Assembly (NCBI RefSeq): GCF_000512735.1
Contig: NZ_CP007028.1
Span: 1 to 64,000 of the forward strand
DNA from: Thermocrinis ruber
GTDB lineage: Bacteria; Aquificota; Aquificia; Aquificales; Aquificaceae
Length of the DNA: 64,000 nt
Reading direction: 5' to 3'
Shown here: positions 25,455-33,045 of the stretch, in pieces
How the letters are laid out: each line of letters begins with the position of its first letter
Numbering within the stretch: position 1 is the stretch's first letter
Position numbers and translations under genes: made by a program
Notes under the pieces: model-generated
What the model saw: only the letters and a program-made list of their open reading frames with translations
What the model was told of the DNA's origin: nothing
Database searches by the model: none

Positions 25455-25470
25455 ATTAGAAAATTCTAAT
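25455..25470. promoter_or_regulatory. Inverted repeat (possible operator) upstream of tusA
   Basis: ATTAGAA and TTCTAAT are perfect 7-bp arms around a 2-bp AA spacer. The centre lies about 43 bp upstream of the predicted tusA transcription start and about 33 bp upstream of the methyltransferase start codon, a suitable site for a regulator of either gene. No adjacent regulator gene is present. Confidence 0.5.
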
Positions 25471-25493
25471 AACCCTTCCAATTGGTGGATTAA

Positions 25494-25499
25494 TATAAT
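25494..25499 (+). promoter_or_regulatory. -10 box (TATAAT) of the tusA-dsrE transcription unit
   Basis: Perfect TATAAT 33 bp before the tusA ATG; the -35 position holds no good hexamer, which suggests activator dependence or a weak promoter. The leader of about 27 nt carries the Shine-Dalgarno AGGAGGT. Confidence 0.6.
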
Positions 25500-25532
25500 A
25501 CTATTGCAAAACTTTTTATAGGAGGTGTAAAG

Positions 25533-25769
25533 ATGGCTACGATAACTCCAGACAAAACCTTGGATGCGTCTGGACTTAACTGTCCTCTTCCCGTGCTAAA
25601 GACCAAAAAGGCATTGGAGGAGCTCCAGTCCGGGCAGGTGTTGGAGATAATAACCACAGACCCCGGTGCAAAGGCAGACATACCCGCCTTCTGCAACAGA
25701 ACAGGACACCAACTCTTGGAAGTGGTAGAGGAGGGTGGCAAGATCATATTCTATGTGAGGAAAAAATAA
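25533..25769 (+). CDS. tusA: Sulfurtransferase TusA
   Basis: 78 aa sulfane-sulfur carrier. Cys17 in the CPxP motif (GLNCPLPVLKTKKAL) carries the persulfide; DPGAKADIPAFC is the usual second block. In sulfur oxidisers TusA passes sulfur between rhodanese, DsrE-type carriers and the Hdr-like complex; here it opens the sHdr locus, 12 bp ahead of a dsrE gene, which supports that role over tRNA thiolation. Good Shine-Dalgarno (AGGAGGT) 6 bp before ATG. Confidence 0.95.
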   Translation: MATITPDKTLDASGLNCPLPVLKTKKALEELQSGQVLEIITTDPGAKADIPAFCNRTGHQLLEVVEEGGKIIFYVRKK

Positions 25770-25781
25770 GGAGGGAGTGCT

Positions 25782-26312
25782 ATGGCTGAAAGATTAGCCA
25801 TAATAGCCACAAAGGGCACCCTTGACATGGCCTATCCACCTTTGATCCTCGCCTCCACCGCCGCATCCCTCGGAGTGGAAACTGCCATATTTTTCACCTT
25901 TTATGGGCTAAACATTATCCACAAGCAGAAAATGCATCAGCTCAAGATTGCCCCCATCGGAAACCCAGCCATGCCTATGGCCTTTCCACCATCCATGCAA
26001 AACCCCATAACCAACGCCATATCCTCCATATTACCCGGACCTCCTCAAATAATGGGCATAATCCCCGGTATGACGGACCTTATGACTTATATGATGAAAA
26101 AGACCATAAAAGAGCACGGTGTGGCAGATATTCCAGAGCTTTTAGAAGCATGCAAAGAGGCAGGTGTAAAGCTCATACCCTGCCAGATGACCATGGAGCT
26201 CTTTGGCTACAAGTACGAGGACCTTATAGATGGTCTTGAGCCACCAGCGGGTGCAGCCACCTTCATTAACTACGTTTTAGAATCAGAAAAACCGATGATA
26301 ATCTTTGTATAA
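25782..26312 (+). CDS. dsrE3A: DsrE-family sulfur carrier (DsrE3A type)
   Basis: 176 aa DsrE/DsrF-like protein. N-terminal LAIIATKGTLDMAYPPLILASTAASLG and the membrane-looking Met/Pro-rich middle (IMGIIPGMTDLMTYMM) are typical of the DsrE3 branch. Cys124 and Cys134 (CKEAGVKLIPCQMTMELFG) are candidate persulfide-binding residues. Position directly after tusA and before the hdr genes fits a partner of TusA in moving sulfane sulfur into the sHdr pathway. Confidence 0.88.
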   Translation: MAERLAIIATKGTLDMAYPPLILASTAASLGVETAIFFTFYGLNIIHKQKMHQLKIAPIGNPAMPMAFPPSMQNPITNAISSILPGPPQIMGIIPGMTDLMTYMMKKTIKEHGVADIPELLEACKEAGVKLIPCQMTMELFGYKYEDLIDGLEPPAGAATFINYVLESEKPMIIFV

Positions 26313-26323
26313 GGAGGTTATAA

Positions 26324-26740
26324 ATGGCTTACGAAAAGGTACTCTTCTACATCCTTACTGTACCATTTTTTGTTAGGGCAGAGCCAGCCACTGGAGAGCT
26401 CATCAACCCCCAAGCTGGTGCTCCTTTCTTCCTGGCAACTGCTGCCGCCAGCATGGACTACGAGGTGGAGATGGTCATAACTTCCGAGGCTGGATTTTTG
26501 CTAATGAGGGATAACGCCAAAAAGGTAAAGGTAAGACCGGGTGTGGAGCAAACCGTCTATGACTTTATAAAGATGGCAAAGGACGCTGGTGTGAAGATCT
26601 ACCTCTGCGTGCCTTCTTTGGACCTCACAGAGGAGTATAAGAAAGAGGATGTGAACCCCGAACTGTGCGACGGTATTATAGGCGGTGCAGCCTTCTTGGA
26701 CAAGCTAATGAGCGGTGAGTATGCGGTCATTACCCTTTAA
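26324..26740 (+). CDS. DsrE-family protein (second copy)
   Basis: 138 aa. Shares the DsrE-like alpha/beta layout with its neighbour (APFFLATAAASMDYEVEMVIT, FIKMAKDAGVKIYLCVPSLDL) but is shorter and divergent. Cys95 sits where DsrE proteins carry the sulfur-binding Cys; a second Cys115 lies in ELCDGIIGG. AGGAGG precedes the ATG. It may correspond to the DsrE3B/C-type carriers reported in some sHdr loci, but I cannot assign the subgroup. Confidence 0.82.
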   Translation: MAYEKVLFYILTVPFFVRAEPATGELINPQAGAPFFLATAAASMDYEVEMVITSEAGFLLMRDNAKKVKVRPGVEQTVYDFIKMAKDAGVKIYLCVPSLDLTEEYKKEDVNPELCDGIIGGAAFLDKLMSGEYAVITL

Positions 26741-26859
26741 CTCTTCCCCCTTTTTACACACCTTTATAAGCTTATCCTTATATGCTTATAAGAAAAATTT
26801 AATTGCTTTTTCTGAGAAAGCTCATATGTTTATGCTTATTAATTGCAGGAGGTGATACC
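26741..26859. promoter_or_regulatory. Intergenic region upstream of hdrC1 with clustered palindromes
   Basis: The only sizeable gap inside the sulfur locus (119 bp). It holds ATAAGCTTAT (perfect palindrome, 26766-26775), CTTATAAG (perfect, 26785-26792), a GCTTT/AAAGC dyad (26805-26821) and a third GCTTAT at 26834-26839. Likely a separate promoter/operator for hdrC1 onward. The 20 codons open upstream of ATG 26860 are probably not translated. Confidence 0.5.
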
Positions 26860-27588
26860 ATGGATGGACACAATTATGGATATAACCTGCCCATCTCCGA
26901 GAAGACCAAGATGGTCCCTTGGGAAGAGAAAGTCAGGATCGTGGAAGAGGTAAAATCGGACTTTAGGTTTAAGGAATACATCTTTGGCTGTCTGAACTGC
27001 GGTGTTTGCACTGCATCCTGCCCATCCAACAGGTTCTTTGATTTCTCCCCACGGGAGATCGTCCAGAGGTTCTTAGAGGAAGATGTAGAGGTCCTCTACG
27101 ATATGATGCACGAATACATCTGGGCTTGCTCCCAATGCTTTACCTGTTGGATCAGGTGTCCCTTTGTGAATAATCCCGGTGGGCTTGTGGCAATAATGAG
27201 AGAAGTTGCGGTCCGCAACGCCTTTGAAGCAACAAAGGACCTTCTAAAACCTTACGGAAGGGTTCTGCTAAAGGTTATGACCACCGGAAACCAGCTATCC
27301 GCCGACATGCTACAGCCCGACTTCTTCCCCGACTGGGGTCCCAAGATGGCAGACAACATGGAAAACCTCAGGGCAAAGAGACTTGCCATTCCCTTTGATG
27401 TGGGTAAATCTGTGAAGACCGCTTGGGAAGTATCCTTGGAAACCGCCATAGAAATGTACACCATCTGGAGAGAGACGGGCATCTTTGAAATGTTAGAGAA
27501 GTTGGACCCCAACCTTTACAACGTCATAATGGACATTGTGGAGGAGAACGAAGAGAGATACCAAGAGCTCTATGGAGAGGAAGAATGA
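26860..27588 (+). CDS. hdrC1: sHdr complex iron-sulfur subunit HdrC1
   Basis: 242 aa electron-transfer subunit. Two ferredoxin-like [4Fe-4S] motifs: Cys45-xx-Cys48-xx-Cys51-xxx-Cys55 and Cys90-xx-Cys93-xx-Cys96-xxx-Cys100. It would pass electrons between HdrB1/HdrA and the rest of the sulfur-oxidising heterodisulfide-reductase-like complex, in the cytoplasm. ATG 26860 is set by AGGAGGTGATACC just before it; the frame opens earlier at 26803. A short hairpin separates it from hdrB1. Confidence 0.93.
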   Translation: MDGHNYGYNLPISEKTKMVPWEEKVRIVEEVKSDFRFKEYIFGCLNCGVCTASCPSNRFFDFSPREIVQRFLEEDVEVLYDMMHEYIWACSQCFTCWIRCPFVNNPGGLVAIMREVAVRNAFEATKDLLKPYGRVLLKVMTTGNQLSADMLQPDFFPDWGPKMADNMENLRAKRLAIPFDVGKSVKTAWEVSLETAIEMYTIWRETGIFEMLEKLDPNLYNVIMDIVEENEERYQELYGEEE

Positions 27589-27598
27589 GCTTACAAAA

Positions 27599-27611
27599 GG
27601 GCTTGAAGCCC
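27599..27611 (+). other. Small hairpin between hdrC1 and hdrB1
   Basis: GGGCT and AGCCC pair around a TGA loop (5-bp stem), followed by GAAAAAAC. Too weak and lacking a U-run for termination; may protect the 3' end of a processed hdrC1 message. Confidence 0.4.
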
Positions 27612-27635
27612 GAAAAAACTTAAGGAGGTGTTACC

Positions 27636-29000
27636 ATGGCACACGCCAAGTTAGAGTCTAAATGGGGCTATGTTAGCCCAGGGGGTATTCTCAGGTACCC
27701 CGAAGAGCCACCCTTCCCAGTGAAGGAGTATGACGCCCACTACGACCATATCTTTGAAATGATGGAAGAGCTGGAGGCTAAGGGCGAGATCCTCATACAC
27801 AGGATCACGGAGGAGCATCAACCCATACCCGTCTATACAAGGACTGGAAGGATCAAGCTCATCCCTACCAACAAGCTTTGGCACCACAAATCCTGCGGAC
27901 AGTGTGGAAACATACCCGGATATCCCGCTTCACTGTTCTGGTTTATGAACAAGTTTGGACTCGATTACCTTAACGAGCCTCACCAAACTTCCTGCACCGC
28001 TTGGAACTATCATGGTTCCGGAACTTCCAACCCCGTAGCCTTGGCTGCAGTTTGGCTCAGGAACATGCACCAAGCTTGGAAAACTGGGTACTATCCCCTC
28101 ATTCACTGCGGAACATCCTTTGGTTCTTACAAGGAAACCAGGGAACAGCTCATAATGAACAAAGAGCTCAGGGATGCGGTAAAGCCCATCCTCAAAAAGC
28201 TCGGAAGGCTAACAGAGGACGGAAGGATCGTTATACCCCAAGAGGTGGTTCACTACTCCGAGTGGGTCCACGCTATGAGATACAGGATCAAAGAACTCTA
28301 CGAAAAGGAAGGTAAGGCAAAGGGTATAGATGTCTCCAATGTTAGGGTTGCCATACACAACGCCTGCCATACCTACAAGATGATCGCCGACGACTATCCC
28401 TACGACCCAGAAGTTTACAACGGACAAAGACCTGCCGCATCCACCGCAGTTATAAAGGCACTGGGTGCCCAGGTGGTAGATTACTCCACATGGTATGACT
28501 GCTGTGGCTTTGGCTTTAGGCACATTCTAACCGAAAGGGAGTTCACCAGGTCTATGGCGATCCAAAGGAAGCTTAAGGTGATCGCAGAGGAAGTAAAGGC
28601 AGACGTAATCATTACCCACGACACGGGATGCACCACCACCTTTGAAAAGAACCAGTGGATCGGAAAGGCACACGGCATGTATTACCCTGTGGCGGTAATG
28701 TCCGATGTAATGTTTGCTGCACTTGCCTGCGGAGCTCATCCATTCAAGATTGTCCAGCTCTACTGGAACTGCTCCCACTACGAACCACTTCTTGAGAAGA
28801 TGGGCATCACCAACTGGAGAGAGCTCAAGAAGGAATGGGAAGACACCGTTAAGTACATCTCCGAGCTTGAAAAGGCTGGCAAGTATGACGAGCTGATGGA
28901 ATTCTTCAAGGAATACGACCTTTATGAGCCCTACAGCAAAACCTCCACAGGAAAGCCTAGGGCATCTGCCACTGCCAATATGCCATTGTTTAAGTCCTAA
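27636..29000 (+). CDS. hdrB1: sHdr complex subunit HdrB1
   Basis: 454 aa, longer than HdrB2 by about 135 residues through an N-terminal extension and a C-terminal tail. The two CCG-type domains are reduced: the first half has Cys87-xx-Cys90, a lone Cys120 (SCTAW in place of CCG) and Cys158; the second has Cys244, Cys289-Cys290 (DCCGFGFRH) and Cys332, without the final CxxC. It may therefore bind a different cluster from the canonical noncubane pair of methanogen HdrB. AGGAGGT precedes ATG 27636. Pairs with HdrC1 by position. Confidence 0.92.
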   Translation: MAHAKLESKWGYVSPGGILRYPEEPPFPVKEYDAHYDHIFEMMEELEAKGEILIHRITEEHQPIPVYTRTGRIKLIPTNKLWHHKSCGQCGNIPGYPASLFWFMNKFGLDYLNEPHQTSCTAWNYHGSGTSNPVALAAVWLRNMHQAWKTGYYPLIHCGTSFGSYKETREQLIMNKELRDAVKPILKKLGRLTEDGRIVIPQEVVHYSEWVHAMRYRIKELYEKEGKAKGIDVSNVRVAIHNACHTYKMIADDYPYDPEVYNGQRPAASTAVIKALGAQVVDYSTWYDCCGFGFRHILTEREFTRSMAIQRKLKVIAEEVKADVIITHDTGCTTTFEKNQWIGKAHGMYYPVAVMSDVMFAALACGAHPFKIVQLYWNCSHYEPLLEKMGITNWRELKKEWEDTVKYISELEKAGKYDELMEFFKEYDLYEPYSKTSTGKPRASATANMPLFKS

Positions 29001-29008
29001 GCTTTTTT

Positions 29009-29024
29009 GGGGGCTTTTGCCCCC
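29009..29024 (+). other. GC-rich hairpin between hdrB1 and hdrA
   Basis: GGGGGC and GCCCCC form a perfect 6-bp stem with a TTTT loop, then TTTAAT. It resembles a weak intrinsic terminator in mid-operon and could lower expression of hdrA and later genes relative to hdrC1-hdrB1, or stabilise the upstream transcript. Confidence 0.55.
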
Positions 29025-29054
29025 TTTAATAAACACTTTATAGGAGGTTTGGTT

Positions 29055-30113
29055 ATGGCAAAGAGTGTGCTGGTAATTGGTGGAGGACCTGCCGGTTTGG
29101 GAGCGGCAAGGATCCTTGGAAAGCTTGGTATACCAACTATCCTGGTGGAAAAAGAGGACAGGTTAGGTGGGAACCCTATCCTGAACCACTATCACACCCT
29201 CATACCCAGAAAGCTAAAGCCAGAGCAGGTGCTCGGTCCCTACATCAAGGAAGTTGAAAGCAACCCCAACGTGCAGGTCAAACTAAAGACGGAGCTTACC
29301 GCCTGTGAGGGAGAGCCCGGAAGCTACAAGGTTACCCTCTCCAACGGTGAAACCCACGAGGTGGGTGCTATAGTGGTTGCCACGGGCTTTGAGCACTTTG
29401 ACCCAAGGAGAAAGGGAGAGCTAGGTTATGGACTGTATCCGGACGTGATCACCAACCTAGAGCTTGAACAAATGTTCTCCAAGGAAGGAAGACTTTACAG
29501 ACCTTCAAACGGACAACTGCCAAAGAGGGTAGCCTTTGTTTTCTGTGTGGGTTCTCGGGACAGACAGCTGGGTGTAACCAACGTGCACTGCTGTAGATAT
29601 GGTTGTGCCCTGTCCGGTCTGCAGGCTATGGAAATAAGACAGCACTATCCCGATGTGGATGTCTTCTGCTACTACATGGATGTTAGAACCTACGGAACTT
29701 GGGAGTATCCCTTCTACTGGGCACCCCAAGAGCAGTATGGCGTAAGGTACGTAAGGGGTAGGATAGCGGAGATAACCTACAGCCCTGCAGACGGTAGGCT
29801 AAGGGTAAAGCACGAAGACACCATCGTCCAAAGACCTGCCGAAGTACCTATGGACTTGGTGGTCCTTGTGCTTGGTATGGAACCATCCGCGGGCACAAAG
29901 AAGGTAGCTAAAATACTGGGACTTGCTCAGGACCCAGACAGCAAGTTCTTGGTTCCATCCGAAGAGTCTGGCTCTAACATCATCTCCAACAAACCCGGTA
30001 TATTCATAGCGGGTGCCTGCAAGGGACCCATAGACATAGAGTCCTCCCTCTCCGAAGGTGAAGCGGCCGGTGCAGAGGCTGCAGCCTTCGTGGGTGCAAA
30101 GGTAACGGTATGA
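29055..30113 (+). CDS. hdrA: sHdr complex flavoprotein HdrA
   Basis: 352 aa FAD-binding subunit. The dinucleotide motif VIGGGPAGLGAARIL is at residues 7-21, ATGFEHFDPRRKGELGYG and a C-terminal IFIAGACKGPIDIESSLSEGEAAGAEAA (FAD domain) follow. Cys in FCVGSRDRQ and HCCRYGCALSG (about residues 164-184) can hold a [4Fe-4S] cluster. It lacks the N-terminal and ferredoxin extensions of methanogen HdrA, as is typical of sHdrA. ATG 29055 is fixed by AGGAGGT. Probably the flavin centre of the complex. Confidence 0.94.
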   Translation: MAKSVLVIGGGPAGLGAARILGKLGIPTILVEKEDRLGGNPILNHYHTLIPRKLKPEQVLGPYIKEVESNPNVQVKLKTELTACEGEPGSYKVTLSNGETHEVGAIVVATGFEHFDPRRKGELGYGLYPDVITNLELEQMFSKEGRLYRPSNGQLPKRVAFVFCVGSRDRQLGVTNVHCCRYGCALSGLQAMEIRQHYPDVDVFCYYMDVRTYGTWEYPFYWAPQEQYGVRYVRGRIAEITYSPADGRLRVKHEDTIVQRPAEVPMDLVVLVLGMEPSAGTKKVAKILGLAQDPDSKFLVPSEESGSNIISNKPGIFIAGACKGPIDIESSLSEGEAAGAEAAAFVGAKVTV

Positions 30114-30847
30114 AGAAACTTGCAGTTTTAGACGATTTTTTGGTTAGGGATTATCTCATAAAGATCCTCGGAGAGGGTGAGGAGTTTGTCCAAGAGTTTT
30201 ACAAGGACCTCCTCGCCAAGTCCCTCCTTTTCCAAAAGAGCTTGAGCAAGGAAAACCTTGCTTCTTTGAGCAAAGAAGACCTGGACCGCATCTTAGAAAA
30301 GGTATTCTCTGTGAGGAGAAAGAGACAAAGGCTCGTAGAAGAGACGGGCGTGGAAAATCTAAAAAGGGCTATAAGCGACCTGCTTTATGGAAAGGCTAAG
30401 AGCTGGGAAGAAAGGGTGGAAAATTTTGTAAAGTCCATAAAGGGTGTGGATAGAAAGGCAGCGAGGGACTTGGCGTCTGAGCTTTTGCACTTTACGTTCC
30501 CAGAGGATTATGTGCTGTGGACCAGCTGGATATGGGACCCCGAAAGTGAGAGCGGAGCGGTGGTCTTCCTCAAGGAGGAGCCCCCAAAGAGGCATATGTA
30601 CGGAGAAACCTACGAGGAGTTTGAACAGATCTACAAACAGATACAAGAGAAGCTCCTTGATTTTGGTATAAAGGTAAAGGGCTACCTTTTTGTAGATATC
30701 TTCCTTGCCATGATATACGCCACCTATGTGGATTACATGACGCTATCCACCATGCATAGCGCCAAGGGCTTTTTCCCACCGGCTGGTGTCATGGCAAGGA
30801 GACTTTTAGGTGTTCAAAGACCACAAGACATTGAATTGGAGGTTTAG
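30110..30847 (+). CDS. Conserved sHdr-associated protein of unknown function
   Basis: 245 aa, soluble, helical. It corresponds by position to the conserved gene that sits between hdrA and hdrC2 in sHdr loci and whose product has been reported with the Aquifex complex. Only one region stands out: FPEDYVLWTSWIWDPESESGAVVF and a C-terminal MIYATYVDYMTLSTMHSAKGFFPPAGVMARRLLG block. No Cys, so not an Fe-S protein. Starts with ATGA overlap on hdrA. A structural or assembly role is likely. Confidence 0.88.
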   Translation: MKKLAVLDDFLVRDYLIKILGEGEEFVQEFYKDLLAKSLLFQKSLSKENLASLSKEDLDRILEKVFSVRRKRQRLVEETGVENLKRAISDLLYGKAKSWEERVENFVKSIKGVDRKAARDLASELLHFTFPEDYVLWTSWIWDPESESGAVVFLKEEPPKRHMYGETYEEFEQIYKQIQEKLLDFGIKVKGYLFVDIFLAMIYATYVDYMTLSTMHSAKGFFPPAGVMARRLLGVQRPQDIELEV

Positions 30848-30849
30848 CC

Positions 30850-31608
30850 ATGGCAATACACGAAAGAAGCTTAGTAGAGCCAGAAAGAATTGTAAGGAAG
30901 GAAAGATTAGTTATTGACGGGGTGGATGTATCAGGAGACTGGAACCTGATCATCCTCCCTCGTGTGATCAACGATTATGACCTGGACTTTGCCAAGGAGA
31001 TCATAAACTCCCCAGACGGAAAGACCATAACCCTATGCTATCAGTGTTCATACTGTACCGCTTCTTGTCCGGTGCACAACTATTGGGATGAGCGGTACAA
31101 CCCAAGGCACTTTATATACTTGGCAAGGCTTGGGCTCATTGATGAGCTTCAAAAACGCGCGGATGTAATGTGGAGGTGCGTGTCCTGTCATAAATGCACC
31201 CACAGATGTCCAAAGGGTGTGCTGGTGGAAGAGGTGCTAAAGGTAATCCTCAGAACTATGGCGAAGAAGGGTCTCATAGACGAGTACCCTTCCAAGAAGT
31301 TTGACAAATTCTTTACCGAATCGGTCCTTGAGTACGGAAGGATAGAGGACGGAGAATTGCTCTTTGGTTGGATTGAAAAGCAAGGCTACAATGTGGTAAA
31401 GGACCCCATCCTGAAAAAGCCCATACCCTTCCTCGGAGAAACACCCGAGTGGCTAAAGCAGTTGGTAATGAAACCCATAAAGTCCATGAACATTAGCTTT
31501 TTGGTCCTGAACGCCAAGCACATGCTCTTCCATCCAAGGACCAAAAGTTGGAACAAGTTCAAGCAAGTTCTAAGAAAAGTTATGCAAGAAGAAGGAGCAC
31601 TAACTTAA
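30850..31608 (+). CDS. hdrC2: sHdr complex iron-sulfur subunit HdrC2
   Basis: 252 aa. Two [4Fe-4S] motifs: Cys63-xx-Cys66-xx-Cys69-xxx-Cys73 (CYQCSYCTASCP) and Cys110-xx-Cys113-xx-Cys116-xxx-Cys120 (CVSCHKCTHRCP). An N-terminal extension of about 55 residues (LIILPRVINDYDLDF) distinguishes it from HdrC1. It starts 2 bp after the preceding gene and is followed by hdrB2 after 12 bp, so it is the likely electron partner of HdrB2. Confidence 0.93.
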   Translation: MAIHERSLVEPERIVRKERLVIDGVDVSGDWNLIILPRVINDYDLDFAKEIINSPDGKTITLCYQCSYCTASCPVHNYWDERYNPRHFIYLARLGLIDELQKRADVMWRCVSCHKCTHRCPKGVLVEEVLKVILRTMAKKGLIDEYPSKKFDKFFTESVLEYGRIEDGELLFGWIEKQGYNVVKDPILKKPIPFLGETPEWLKQLVMKPIKSMNISFLVLNAKHMLFHPRTKSWNKFKQVLRKVMQEEGALT

Positions 31609-31620
31609 GGAGGTATAAAG

Positions 31621-32580
31621 ATGGGTGTTATTGGTAAAAGGGTTGCCTATTATCCAGGTTGTTCCTTAGAGGGTGCCGCGAGGGCTTATGATGTATCCAC
31701 CAGAATAGTGGCAAGGGAGCTAGGTTTGGAGCTGGATTATCTGGAAGATTACAACTGCTGTGGTGCAATGGAGTCCAAGAATATTACCTTTATGGGCACC
31801 TTGCTTTTGAACGCTCGGAACATGTCTTTGGCAAGAAAGCAAGGGCACGATGTGATCGTGGCACCCTGCAACGGATGTTCTTTCTCCCTGCAGAGGGCAG
31901 AATACTTCTTGCAAACGGACAGCAAAATCTTTGAAAGGGTCAATGCCCTTCTCAAAGAAGGTGGTGTGGACCCCTTGGACAAAATTCCTGAGACCTATCA
32001 CATCCTAGAGTGGTTCTATCACGAGGCAGGACCTCAGAAGGTAAAGGAGAAGACCAAAAGACCCCTCAGAGGGCTAAAGGTTGCCAACTATTACGGATGT
32101 CTTTATACAAGACCTCACTTCTATGCTAGGACGTACTCCCACGCAGGTGGTCAAAGTGAAGAGGCAAGACCAAGGAGAAGGGAAACTGCCGATGACGACG
32201 AACATCCCTACTACATGAATGCCCTTTTGGAGGCTGCGGGCGCTACCAGTGTAGAGTTTGAGCCCATGCATACCCAGTGCTGTGGAGGACCACACTCTCT
32301 GTCTGACGAGCAAGTATCTGAGAAGTTTGTTATGATGATCCTGCAGACCGCCAAGAGAAATGGTGCAGACATTATAGCTACCGAATGCCCCCTCTGCCAC
32401 GCATCTCTGGAGATGTACAGACACAGGCTCATGATGAAGGGCGTGCCCGATGTGGATGTGCCCGCCGCGTACTTCACACAACTCTTGGGCTTGGCTTTTG
32501 GATACAGCGCCAACGACGTTAAGCTGAAGGATAACCTTTCGGACCCTCTGCCCGTGCTAAAGAGGCTTGGGTTGGCTTGA
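31621..32580 (+). CDS. hdrB2: sHdr complex subunit HdrB2
   Basis: 319 aa. Both CCG domains are complete: Cys14, Cys46-Cys47, Cys83-xx-Cys86; and Cys160, Cys220-Cys221, Cys256-xx-Cys259. This is the Cys pattern that binds the noncubane clusters which make and break disulfides in HdrB, so HdrB2 is the likely catalytic site. A charged insertion (about residues 176-196, with EARPRRRETADDDE) lies between Cys160 and Cys220. AGGAGGT precedes ATG. Confidence 0.94.
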   Translation: MGVIGKRVAYYPGCSLEGAARAYDVSTRIVARELGLELDYLEDYNCCGAMESKNITFMGTLLLNARNMSLARKQGHDVIVAPCNGCSFSLQRAEYFLQTDSKIFERVNALLKEGGVDPLDKIPETYHILEWFYHEAGPQKVKEKTKRPLRGLKVANYYGCLYTRPHFYARTYSHAGGQSEEARPRRRETADDDEHPYYMNALLEAAGATSVEFEPMHTQCCGGPHSLSDEQVSEKFVMMILQTAKRNGADIIATECPLCHASLEMYRHRLMMKGVPDVDVPAAYFTQLLGLAFGYSANDVKLKDNLSDPLPVLKRLGLA

Positions 32581-32589
32581 GGCGGAAGA

Positions 32590-33045
32590 ATGGAAAAGGA
32601 GTGGGAATATAACGGCTGTATAATCCCACTGGACCTGTACTACGAGATAGAAACCCAAACGTGGTTGAGGATAAACGAAGATGGGACTGTGACAATGGGT
32701 CTTACGGATGTGGGGCAGGTCCGGGCTGGGCGCCTGCTCCACGCCCGTATAAAGGACGTGGGTAAATACATAAAGAAGGGAAAGCCGGTGGCATCCCTTG
32801 AAAGTGGTAAGTGGGCGGGACCCATAAACGCCCTAGTGGAAGGAGAGGTGGTGGAACGCAACGAAAAGGTTTTAGAACAGCCAGACATAATAAACTACGA
32901 CCCTTACGGAGAGGGCTGGATCGTGAGGATGAAGCCGGTGGACTTGGAAAGGGACCTAAAGGATCTGCTCTATGGACCCCAAGCCATAGAAAAGATGAGA
33001 GAATACATAGATGAATGGGACATAATCTGCATGAGGTGTACGTGA
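32590..33045 (+). CDS. lbpA: Lipoate-binding protein LbpA (GcvH-like), first copy
   Basis: 151 aa GcvH-fold protein. Lys74 in LESGKWAGP is the predicted lipoylation site (GcvH normally has ESVKAxSD-type context); VGQVRAGRLLHARIKDVG and YDPYGEGWIVRMKP are the flanking family blocks. In sulfur oxidisers with sHdr, LbpA carries the lipoyl group on which sulfur is processed, instead of serving glycine cleavage; no gcvP/gcvT is nearby. The tail ends CMRCT, an extra CxxC absent from the second copy. Confidence 0.93.
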   Translation: MEKEWEYNGCIIPLDLYYEIETQTWLRINEDGTVTMGLTDVGQVRAGRLLHARIKDVGKYIKKGKPVASLESGKWAGPINALVEGEVVERNEKVLEQPDIINYDPYGEGWIVRMKPVDLERDLKDLLYGPQAIEKMREYIDEWDIICMRCT

